A stretch of 64,000 nt of DNA. It comes from Aureisphaera sp963669405 (GTDB lineage Bacteria; Bacteroidota; Bacteroidia; Flavobacteriales; Flavobacteriaceae). Under the pieces are notes generated by a model. It saw only the letters and a program-made list of their open reading frames with translations. It did no database searches and had not been told where the DNA came from. Positions 51,149-58,320 of this stretch are shown piece after piece. Made by a program: the position numbers and the translations under genes. Within the stretch, counting starts at the first letter, position 1. Each line of letters opens with the position of its first letter. Location of the stretch: assembly GCA_963669405.2 (NCBI GenBank), contig CAXXHF010000002.1, positions 124,001 to 188,000 of the forward strand, in the 5' to 3' direction.

Positions 51149-52000
51149 GTGAACCGTGAAATTATAGACATAAACGATTGTACCATTTTATTGGAAGAAG
51201 CATCTACCGATAACAATTTAATCGATTCATGTTTTTTTGACGAACCCGTTATTGCTATTGCTTTTTACGGTGCAGGAGATGTTGGCCTAAAAGTTAAATT
51301 TGAAGGAAAAACCAAAGAATTCCATCATACCAAAGGTATGGTACTGTCCTTTTATGCCGATAATAAAGTGGAATTTGAACACCATGTTTCTGCCCAAAAA
51401 CCACTACAATGCTTAGTAATAGCAACAACGATTAGAAACTTAGACAAGCTACCCAATGGTGAAGGTCAGTTTTTGGAAAAGTTTTTACATCAATTAGTAC
51501 ACCCAAAAGACCATTATGTTGAAGGCCCCGTGTTTAATATGAGCCCAGAAATGTTTCTATTAGTAGAACAATTCTTTAGCAATACTTACGAAGGAGAAAT
51601 TAAGATGATGTTCTATAAAAGTCATATGGCTGCTTTGCTTTCTCATTATTTTGGACAATTAGCATCCGAGGAATCAAGCAAAATTGACACTTCGCAACTT
51701 GAGAAAATCAACTTAGCTCAAGAAATTTTATTGTCAGATATGGAAAACCCTCCTTCGCTCACCGAACTGGCATACAAAATAGGTACTAACACCAACAAAC
51801 TAAAAAAAGGATTTAAAGCACAATTTGGTGTTCCAGTTTTTAAATACTTACATAACGAACGTTTAAAAAAAGCTTACAACTTAATTAAAAACGATCAAAA
51901 AACTATTCAAGAAGCCGCTTGGGCTGTGGGTTATGATAGTTTAGGATCCTTCTCAAATGCCTTTGAAAAAAAGTTTGGCTTCAGACCCAGTCAAGCATAA
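51149..52000 (+). CDS. Cassette gene: AraC-family regulator
   Basis: 283 residues from a GTG at 51149. The N-terminal ~180 residues are a cupin-like sensing region (CFFDEPVIAIAFYGAGDVGL). The C-terminal AraC motifs are SLTELAYKIGTNTNKLKKGF and QEAAWAVGYDSLGSFSNAFE, ending FGFRPSQA. It is codirectional with a small membrane protein and an NmrA-type reductase gene. The three, without sites between them, form one multi-gene cassette, and the regulator probably controls the two downstream genes. This layout is common for reductase-linked stress operons. Confidence 0.88.
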   Translation: MNREIIDINDCTILLEEASTDNNLIDSCFFDEPVIAIAFYGAGDVGLKVKFEGKTKEFHHTKGMVLSFYADNKVEFEHHVSAQKPLQCLVIATTIRNLDKLPNGEGQFLEKFLHQLVHPKDHYVEGPVFNMSPEMFLLVEQFFSNTYEGEIKMMFYKSHMAALLSHYFGQLASEESSKIDTSQLEKINLAQEILLSDMENPPSLTELAYKIGTNTNKLKKGFKAQFGVPVFKYLHNERLKKAYNLIKNDQKTIQEAAWAVGYDSLGSFSNAFEKKFGFRPSQA

Positions 52001-52090
52001 AATTCTTTTCGAATAAATCATAATTCTTTTTGAATAAGTCGCTGATTTACAGCTGCTATAGATTTGCGTCATAATTAAAAATCAAAAATT

Positions 52091-52474
52091 ATGATCAGCA
52101 AAACATTATTTAGCATTGTATGCGCCATTTTAGTTTGGATTTTAGGTGTTTCCTTTTACCTCTTATCTTTTTATGTACCCATTTTAGAAAACCCCGAACT
52201 ACAATCTAATATTGTACTGGTAATAGCCATAATACCAAGTGCTTGTTTAGGAACATATCTGTTCTATAAAAAGAGCTACATGAAACCATCTGCATTGGCT
52301 CTTACCTTCATAATTGTGGCTACCATATTGGATGCATTGATAACGGTTCCTGTATTTGTAATTCCAAATGGCGGCAGTTATTCAGAATTTTTCGGAGACC
52401 CTATGTTTTACACCATTGTGGTTGAGCTTTACTTCATTGTATTGTATTACGGAAATCATTTAACCAAAAATTAG
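52091..52474 (+). CDS. DUF5367-like small membrane protein
   Basis: 127 residues, four hydrophobic helices (FSIVCAILVWILGVSFYLLS, NIVLVIAIIPSACLGTYLFY, ALALTFIIVATILDALITVP, MFYTIVVELYFIVLYYGNHL). The pattern with VFVIPNGGSYSEFFGDPMFY between helices 3 and 4 is that of DUF5367 proteins. The function is unknown. It lies between an AraC gene and an NmrA-like gene with no site between, so the three are probably cotranscribed. Confidence 0.65.
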   Translation: MISKTLFSIVCAILVWILGVSFYLLSFYVPILENPELQSNIVLVIAIIPSACLGTYLFYKKSYMKPSALALTFIIVATILDALITVPVFVIPNGGSYSEFFGDPMFYTIVVELYFIVLYYGNHLTKN

Positions 52475-52552
52475 AAGCATTTCAAGTATGATTTCATTTA
52501 CCCTATTACTTATAGCAACATTTATTCAAAAAACATTTTAAAACAATTCATT

Positions 52553-53389
52553 ATGAAAACAAACATTTTAGTTATCGGAGGAACCGGAAAAACTGGTCGC
52601 CGCGTAGTAGAACAATTACAAAAGAAAGGTATTGAACCAAGAGTTGGTTCGAGAAGCGCAACACCAAGTTTTGATTGGGACAACAAAGACACCTGGGTAG
52701 AAGCCCTTAACGGTATTGAAAAAATGTACGTTACCTATTATCCAGACTTGGCTGTTCCGGGAGCCAAAGAAGCCATACAAAGTTTGACCTATTTAGCTAA
52801 AGAATTAGGAGTTAAAAAAATGGTTTTGCTTTCTGGTAAAGGTGAAACCGAAGCAGAAGCTTGTGAAAAAATTGTGATAGATTCTGGCATGAATTATACC
52901 ATAGTTAGAGCTTCTTGGTTTAACCAAAACTGGAGCGAAAGTTTCTTTTTAGAGCCTATTCTATCGGGAGAAGTGGCATTACCCATGTCTGATGTTTTAA
53001 TTCCATTTGTAGACGCCAATGATATTGCCGAAGTTGCTGCTACCGTATTACTTGATGATTCTTATAATGGTGAAATCATTGAGGTAACTGGTCCAGAATT
53101 AATTACTTTTAAGGATATTGTTGACATCATTTCAAAGACTAGTAACAGAGGTTTAAACTTTTACGACATCACATTAGAGCAGTATGTTGATGGCATGAAA
53201 CAAATGCAAATACCTAACGATGTCGTTTGGTTAATTGAGTATTTATTTAGTCATGTATTAACCAATCCAAAAAATCAGCTGGTAGTTAATGATATTGAAC
53301 GCGTTTTAGGTAGAAAAGCCAAGACATTCTTAGAATATGCCCAAGAAACTGCTAAAACTGGGATTTGGAGTCAGGTAAGCGTTACATAA
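52553..53389 (+). CDS. NmrA-like NAD(P)-binding protein
   Basis: 278 residues. The N-terminal Rossmann motif is ILVIGGTGKTGRRVVEQL. KKMVLLSGKGETEAEACEKI and SGMNYTIVRASWFNQNWSES are the usual core and active-site-like segments of the NmrA/atypical SDR group, where the Tyr-x-x-x-Lys pair is not kept. The C-terminal part is helical. Such proteins are quinone reductases or redox sensors. It is the last gene of the AraC-DUF5367-NmrA unit, and its stop is 5 bp before site 16. Confidence 0.88.
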   Translation: MKTNILVIGGTGKTGRRVVEQLQKKGIEPRVGSRSATPSFDWDNKDTWVEALNGIEKMYVTYYPDLAVPGAKEAIQSLTYLAKELGVKKMVLLSGKGETEAEACEKIVIDSGMNYTIVRASWFNQNWSESFFLEPILSGEVALPMSDVLIPFVDANDIAEVAATVLLDDSYNGEIIEVTGPELITFKDIVDIISKTSNRGLNFYDITLEQYVDGMKQMQIPNDVVWLIEYLFSHVLTNPKNQLVVNDIERVLGRKAKTFLEYAQETAKTGIWSQVSVT

Positions 53390-53394
53390 CTATG

Positions 53395-53524
53395 ACCTAC
53401 AATCTGTATAGCTCATTGCAATGAATTCCAATTAAAGAATTCATTGCAATTTGCTATCTTTCGGTTATGGCGGGAAAGTCCGTTAGACATTTTTCCCAAC
53501 AAGGCATACACAAGACCGTTATGC
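53395..53524 (+). repeat. attC-like site 16
   Basis: Left part CTACAATCTGTATAGCTC; centre with TTTCGGTTATGGCGGGAAAG as in site 6. There are two right ends in tandem: GTCCGTTAGAC at 53478-53488 and CAAGACCGTTATGC at 53511-53524. It looks like two sites fused. Confidence 0.5.
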
Positions 53525-53544
53525 TCAATTATAAAACCAACAAG

Positions 53545-54684
53545 ATGTTCAAAAATTTAATTTGTCTATTTACTATACTATTAATTGGTTTGAGTTCATC
53601 TGCGCAAGATGATAGTTTACCTGTCAAAAATCTAAAGAGTCTTTATGAGAATAACAAAGATTTTAAAAAGACCGTTGACTTAATGCTTGAAAATGTACAT
53701 GAACTTCCAAATGGAAACCCTAATCCGTGGAAAGACAAAAGCGTTGATGATTTATATGGTTTTTTAAACGAATGGTTTTATTTTCTGCCAAACACACATA
53801 ACGGACTGGATAGAATTCTAAAGTTCACTTTTCTCTATTATAAGAATCCTAATGGCATGAAGTTCGTTCTTTCAGAACCTGGTCTTAGTTGGGCTAATTC
53901 ATTCATAGACAAACGCGGAAAGTTTATGGATAGTCCAGAGTCAGCAAAAATCATTGAGGAATGGTTATCTGATAACACACTCAAAAATGAAGACTTTATT
54001 TTACCAGAAGAGGGTTTCAAGTCATTCAATGAGTTTTTCATACGAGACTTAAAACCAGGAACTCGACCAATTGATGATGCTACTGATGATTCCATTCTTG
54101 TATCACCAGCTGATGGAATTATAAATATGATAGCAAATGAACTTGAATTAGATACCGAAATACCTACAAAAGGCAGAATGACAATGAGTTTGAATTCGCT
54201 ACTTGACAATTCAAAATATGCAGAAAAATTTGTTGGTGGCTCGGCAATGGCCGTTTTTCTAATGCCAGACAATTATCATCACTACCATTCACCAACAACC
54301 GGGAAAATAATTGAATCTAATGAAAATGTTGGAAATAGATTATTTGGTATGCCAGATATGCTAGATATGATAAACAATGGTAATCCAGGCTATAACAAAG
54401 ATTATAGTGTCTTTGAAGATTTTAAACACGGATATTTCATTATTGAAACGAGTAATTATGGTCTCATTGCAATGATTCCTATAGGGTTACAGACTGTTGG
54501 TTCTGTAGTATTTGAAGATGGTTACCAAAAAATTAATAGTGATAATCCAAAACACGTTTATAAAGGAGAAAAGCTTGGACATTTTAAATACGGAGGCTCT
54601 ACGGTCCTATTAATTTTCGAAAAAGGCAAATTGAATTCCTTGAATGTTGAACAAGGGCAAAGAATTGGAAAATTAAAAAACTAA
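53545..54684 (+). CDS. Cassette gene: exported phosphatidylserine-decarboxylase-like protein
   Basis: 379 residues from 53545 (MFKNLICLFTILLIGLSSSA, a signal peptide); the upstream frame belongs to the repeat. The PSD family core is present: FNEFFIRDLKPGTRPID, then ILVSPADGIINMIANELELD with the Asp, FLMPDNYHHYHSPTTGKIIE with the His, and KYGGSTVLLIFEKG, where Gly-Ser-Thr is the self-cleavage site that forms the pyruvoyl group. Known PSDs sit on the cytoplasmic side of the membrane, so an exported one is odd. It could act on lipids or amino acids outside the inner membrane. It is a single-gene cassette, ending next to site 17. Confidence 0.8.
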   Translation: MFKNLICLFTILLIGLSSSAQDDSLPVKNLKSLYENNKDFKKTVDLMLENVHELPNGNPNPWKDKSVDDLYGFLNEWFYFLPNTHNGLDRILKFTFLYYKNPNGMKFVLSEPGLSWANSFIDKRGKFMDSPESAKIIEEWLSDNTLKNEDFILPEEGFKSFNEFFIRDLKPGTRPIDDATDDSILVSPADGIINMIANELELDTEIPTKGRMTMSLNSLLDNSKYAEKFVGGSAMAVFLMPDNYHHYHSPTTGKIIESNENVGNRLFGMPDMLDMINNGNPGYNKDYSVFEDFKHGYFIIETSNYGLIAMIPIGLQTVGSVVFEDGYQKINSDNPKHVYKGEKLGHFKYGGSTVLLIFEKGKLNSLNVEQGQRIGKLKN

Positions 54685-54846
54685 GCATAACAACGGCTAT
54701 AAGTAATTGCTTGTTCTCCCCTACTTCTGAAAATTGCTGGCGTCAATTCGTTTCGCTAGTGTCTCGTAGATTTTCTTTTTGATTTGTATTTGCTAATTTA
54801 GTTTCTGAAACACGCAACTAATCATACGCGAACACGTATTGACAAG
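54685..54846 (+). repeat. attC-like site 17 (long-centre subfamily, last of the array)
   Basis: GCATAACAACGGCTATAAG at the left, directly after the previous stop, and CATACGCGAACACGTATTGA at the right, with a degenerate terminal GTTAGC. The centre is that of sites 7, 8 and 13, shortened. Confidence 0.55.
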
Positions 54847-54865
54847 AGTCAAAAAACCTAAATTG

Positions 54866-55441
54866 ATGAGTAAATACAAGGGAATATTGGATCACATAGC
54901 CAGATATGTTGAATTATCAGACAGTGAAATAGAGGAGTTTATTTCAATATTAAAAACCACTAGAGTAAAGAAAAGGCAATTTATTGTTCAACCAGGATTT
55001 GTGTCTGAATATCGAAACTATATTGTAGAAGGAGCTGTTAGAGTTTTCTATTTAGATGACTTAGGAAAAGAACATACTGTAATTATTGCAATAGAAGATT
55101 GGTTTTTTACAGACTTTTACAGTTATATACATAGAACTCCTGCAGAATATTATGCTGAAGCGCTTGAGGACTCTCTAATCCTACAAATGAAATATGAAGA
55201 TGTTGAAGAACTTTGCAGTAGAATACATTCTTTATCTCAATACTTTAGATTATTTACAGAAAGATCCATGGCTCATTCTTATAAAAGAACCATTTCTAAT
55301 ATTAGCAAAACTACAGAAGAGCGATATTGGGAGTACGTTAATAAATATCCTCAAATAGCAAACAGGGTACCACAGTACGTCTTAGCATCTTACTTAGGGA
55401 TTTCTCCAGAATCCATAAGTAGAATTCGCTCACGGTCATAA
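54866..55441 (+). CDS. Crp/Fnr-family transcriptional regulator
   Basis: 191 residues from 54866 (MSKYKGILDHIARYVELSD). The cyclic-nucleotide-binding-like domain covers residues ~25-130 (RQFIVQPGFVSEYRNYIVEG, then EYYAEALEDSLILQMKYED), without the cAMP-contact Arg-Ser pattern or N-terminal Cys of FNR. The helix-turn-helix is VLASYLGISPESISRIRSR, with the Glu-x-x-Ser-Arg recognition residues of FNR. Two FNR-type boxes lie between its stop and the next gene, so it probably controls the following alcohol dehydrogenase operon. It is placed right after the last attC-like site. Confidence 0.88.
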   Translation: MSKYKGILDHIARYVELSDSEIEEFISILKTTRVKKRQFIVQPGFVSEYRNYIVEGAVRVFYLDDLGKEHTVIIAIEDWFFTDFYSYIHRTPAEYYAEALEDSLILQMKYEDVEELCSRIHSLSQYFRLFTERSMAHSYKRTISNISKTTEERYWEYVNKYPQIANRVPQYVLASYLGISPESISRIRSRS

Positions 55442-55448
55442 ATAAAAA

Positions 55449-55485
55449 TTGATTTAAATCAATTTTACTCCTTGATAAAGGTCAA
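55449..55485. promoter_or_regulatory. Two FNR/Crp-type boxes upstream of the alcohol dehydrogenase gene
   Basis: TTGATTTAAATCAA at 55449-55462 is a perfect match to TTGAT-N4-ATCAA. TTGATAAAGGTCAA at 55472-55485 matches with one change. Centres are 23 bp apart. They follow a Crp/Fnr gene and precede the gene at 55641. Confidence 0.65.
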
Positions 55486-55640
55486 GCTTATTTCTTAATA
55501 CATATCATATTTGCTTTTTCAATTATGGCGCAACTTTGTCATGTCAATAATTGATAAATACTGGTTTACATTTTATTCAACCATTAGCTATAAAGTCAAA
55601 CCGTATTCTTTTTAAAAATAAAAAAAGTAAATAATTTATT

Positions 55641-56720
55641 ATGAAAGCAGTAGTGTATAAAGGCCGAGCAAAAATTGAGGTCGTAGACATACCAAAACCT
55701 CAGCTATTAAAAGATGATGATGTAATTGTACGTATTACACTTGCAGGTATTTGCGGTGCAGATTTAGAATTTACCCAAAACGGACCAGAAATGGGTTTAT
55801 TTAAAGGGATGCGAATAGGCCACGAATTTGTGGGTGTCGTAGACCAAGTAGGTAAAGATATTCATTCGTTAAAGGTTGGAGACCGTGTTATAGCCTCTGC
55901 TATGTTTGTTGATGGAGATTGTTACTATTGCAAACGCGATTTACCTTCAGCATGTGATCATGGAGGTTTATTCGGAACTCCGCTTTTTGCTCAACATGGA
56001 GGTGATGATATTCAGGGAGGTCAGGCAGAATTTATTCGTGTTCCTTACGGTAATTCTTCACTATTCAAACTTCCAGAAGGTTTAACTGGAGATGAGCATG
56101 ACACAAAAGTTCTTCCATTGGGAGATAATTTTGCTACGGGTTATCATGGTGCATTAAATGCGAATATCAAAACAGGAGAAACCGTAGTAGTTATTGGTGA
56201 TGGTGCTGTAGGTTTAAGTGCTGTAATGGCCGCTACATTATTTGGCCCATCTACTATTATTTTGGTAGGGCGTCATGATAGTCGATTAGCACTCGCAAAA
56301 ACTACTGGAGCAACACATGTCGTGAACTCTAAAAATGAAGATCCTGTAGCATTTGTGAAGTCACTTACGGAAGGACGAGGCGCAAATTCTGTGATCGATT
56401 CTGTGGGTAATAAAACAGCAATTACACAAGGTATGGAAATGACTCAAGCTGGTGCATCCATAAGTGTTCTAGGATTTGGACACCTTTATGAACCTGTTGA
56501 GCAACCCTATTCATCAGCTTTGTTTAGAAATATAACCATTCATACGGGTGTTGTAAATGTAGCCGCATATATGGAAAAATTACTTCCTATAGTAGAAAGA
56601 GGTGTGATTGATCCTAGCAAGATTTTTACTGATATTTTACCATTATCAGAGGCAGAAAAAGGGTATGATTTGATGCGTGATCGTTCTTCAGGAACGCTTA
56701 AAGTTGCATTACGCCCTTAA
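55641..56720 (+). CDS. Zinc-dependent alcohol dehydrogenase (medium-chain)
   Basis: 359 residues. The GroES-like part has the catalytic-zinc ligands in AGICGADLEFTQN and MRIGHEFVGVVDQVG. The structural-zinc loop is incomplete (CYYCKRDLPSACDHG has three cysteines where four are usual). The Rossmann part is TVVVIGDGAVGLSAVMAATL, with GRHDSRLALAKTTGATHVVN after the cofactor loop. The Arg-His after the strand favours NADP. The substrate is unknown. It leads a three-gene unit with a secreted NTF2-like protein and a ZIP transporter, under the paired FNR-type boxes. Confidence 0.92.
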   Translation: MKAVVYKGRAKIEVVDIPKPQLLKDDDVIVRITLAGICGADLEFTQNGPEMGLFKGMRIGHEFVGVVDQVGKDIHSLKVGDRVIASAMFVDGDCYYCKRDLPSACDHGGLFGTPLFAQHGGDDIQGGQAEFIRVPYGNSSLFKLPEGLTGDEHDTKVLPLGDNFATGYHGALNANIKTGETVVVIGDGAVGLSAVMAATLFGPSTIILVGRHDSRLALAKTTGATHVVNSKNEDPVAFVKSLTEGRGANSVIDSVGNKTAITQGMEMTQAGASISVLGFGHLYEPVEQPYSSALFRNITIHTGVVNVAAYMEKLLPIVERGVIDPSKIFTDILPLSEAEKGYDLMRDRSSGTLKVALRP

Positions 56721-56753
56721 CATTTTCGAATCAAGAATTTAAAATAAATAATC

Positions 56754-57176
56754 ATGAAAAAAATATTTTTCGTATTCACCTTAATCACAATTTTTATGGC
56801 ACAAGTACAAGCACAAAATAACGACCTACAATTAATTGAAACAACGATTAATCATTACCTCAATGGAATGACTACGCACAATGCAAAGTCTTTTGAAGAG
56901 GCATTTCATCCCAATGCCACTATGAAGTGGATAGACAAAAAATATGAGGAAGTAAATGCAATTGAAGCGTTAAGTGCGTATGTTAAGGCCAATGATCCCG
57001 TAAAAACAAAAACCAGTATTATGGCTATCAATATAGCAGGAGATGCAGCCAGTGCTCAGTTAGAGCTGGAATATGACACCTTTTCTTACATTGATTTTAT
57101 GCATCTACTAAAAATTGATGGGAAGTGGAAAATTGTTAGTAAAACGTATGCTACAAGAACGAAGAGTAATAAGTAA
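56754..57176 (+). CDS. Secreted NTF2-like (lumazine-binding type) protein
   Basis: 140 residues with a signal peptide ending IFMAQVQAQ. The body is LQLIETTINHYLNGMTTHNA, then KSFEEAFHPNATMKWIDKKY and a closing FMHLLKIDGKWKIVSKTYAT. The 'YL.G......+...AFHP.A' start and 'LL+.DGKW+IVSK.+' end define the lumazine-binding-like NTF2 subfamily of Bacteroidetes. Ligand and role are unknown. It follows the dehydrogenase gene by 33 bp on the same strand. Confidence 0.85.
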   Translation: MKKIFFVFTLITIFMAQVQAQNNDLQLIETTINHYLNGMTTHNAKSFEEAFHPNATMKWIDKKYEEVNAIEALSAYVKANDPVKTKTSIMAINIAGDAASAQLELEYDTFSYIDFMHLLKIDGKWKIVSKTYATRTKSNK

Positions 57177-57223
57177 TAGAAAAAATAAGAATAGACCCAG
57201 GTGTAATTTTTACAGATATAATC

Positions 57224-57898
57224 ATGAATACGTATTTACTTCCGGTTTTTGCCATTGTTATTGGTGTTCTTATTGCTTTTGTAACTAAAAAGCAAAAATC
57301 AATAGGCACTAAACTGTTATTATCATTTAGTGGCGCATTTCTGTTAGCATTAACACTTTTTGATTTATTGCCAGAAGTGTATCATGATTTAAGAGCCAAG
57401 CAAACCGGACTTTTTATAATGTGCGGTATCTTATTGCAAATTATTTTAGAGTTTTTATCTAAAGGTGTAGAACATGGACATGTACAAACACATAAAGAAG
57501 ATAAAGAATTTCCCTGGGTACTATTTATAAGCCTTTGTATTCACAGTTTTTTAGAAGGGTTTCCAATTCATCAGCACAATGATATGGTATATGGTGTATT
57601 AATTCATAAAATCCCTATAGCGACATTAATAGCTACCTTTTTATTACAATCTAGCTATAGCAAAGCACAAATTATTGGTTTCTTGATCGTATTTACGGCA
57701 ATGACCCCTCTAGGCACCTACATATCTAATAATACGGTCTTAGCAATTGAATATATAGATATTGTTAATGCTATAGTAATCGGTATCTTTTTGCATATTG
57801 CCACAACTATTCTATTTGAAACTAGCGAAGGCCATAAGTTTAATTTATCTAAACTGATAATGATATGTTTGGGTATTTCAATTGCTCATTTTATCTAA
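57224..57898 (+). CDS. ZIP-family metal transporter
   Basis: 224 residues, about seven transmembrane helices. The two metal-binding helices carry ISLCIHSFLEGFPI (His-Ser-x-x-Glu-Gly) and VLIHKIPIATLIA (His-Lys-Ile-Pro). They are linked to a cytoplasmic His-rich loop (GVEHGHVQTHKEDKE). ZIP proteins move Zn, Mn or Fe inward. With a zinc-dependent dehydrogenase in the same unit, zinc supply is the natural guess. It is the last gene of the island before a yifB fragment. Confidence 0.85.
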   Translation: MNTYLLPVFAIVIGVLIAFVTKKQKSIGTKLLLSFSGAFLLALTLFDLLPEVYHDLRAKQTGLFIMCGILLQIILEFLSKGVEHGHVQTHKEDKEFPWVLFISLCIHSFLEGFPIHQHNDMVYGVLIHKIPIATLIATFLLQSSYSKAQIIGFLIVFTAMTPLGTYISNNTVLAIEYIDIVNAIVIGIFLHIATTILFETSEGHKFNLSKLIMICLGISIAHFI

Positions 57899-57992
57899 AT
57901 ATTCTCAAAAGAAAAATCAATACTTACCAAAAATGAGGGGATTTTTTTAAAACAATCTTATATTTTTTTTTAAATGAATATTTCATTAGATG

Positions 57993-58160
57993 CCTTCACT
58001 AACTACGTTTAAATTCGCGTAACTCGTCCAAAAACAGCACGCCGTTATGGGCTAAGGAAATTTCACCGGGTTGTGGATACTGACCTCCTCCTACCAATGC
58101 TACATCACTTGTTGCTGGAAGAGGACTTATGAAGGGCTATATCCTCATTATGTGAGCAAC
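57993..58160 (-). pseudogene. Fragment of yifB, middle part
   Basis: The minus strand encodes DVALVGGGQYPQPGEISLAH then NGVLFLDELREFKRS and a stop. It corresponds to 63718-63870 of the intact gene. About 104 aligned bases (58007-58110) differ at 9 positions by eye (about 91% identity). One change, Pro to Arg in LDELPEF, alters a conserved residue. It marks the right boundary of the accessory island and continues, after an interruption, in the fragment at 63010. Confidence 0.85.
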
Positions 58161-58320
58161 CTCTGAAATTGATATTTCCAACAATAAACCTCTTATTGTT
58201 TTTAACATCATTAGCCTTTTTCAATATACATAGAGAATTTAGTATCAAAAAATACCACAGAACCATGATTTATCTTAAGTAAAAATATATTTGGAATCCA
58301 ACAAAATTTCTTCCTTGTTA

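Larger units (their letters stand above)
36838..54846 (+). mobile_element. Integron-like gene-cassette array (cluster of attC-like sites, no intact integrase)
   Basis: About 20 genes, all on the plus strand, are separated by about 17 imperfect inverted repeats. Left ends are GCTAAC or GCCAAC followed by AACG or AATG and a TGTATA-like box. Right ends are the complementary box, a 7-base spacer such as AAGTCCG or GAGACCG, and GTTAGC or GTTGGC. The spacer asymmetry (4 versus 7 bases) is kept across sites with different centres. Sites start 0-20 bp after most stop codons and end 13-30 bp before the next start, as in integron cassettes. The end sequences differ from the textbook RYYYAAC/GTTRRRY, so this is an attC-like class rather than a proven one. 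The genes inside are typical accessory functions. Confidence 0.65.

Noticed and set aside
36838..54846. CRISPR array
   Set aside because: The repeats are long, variable in the centre, and separated by whole genes rather than by short uniform spacers. No cas gene is present.
36346..58320. Insertion sequences or transposons as the cause of the island
   Set aside because: No transposase gene or flanking short direct repeats were found. The only recombinase trace is the tyrosine-recombinase fragment.
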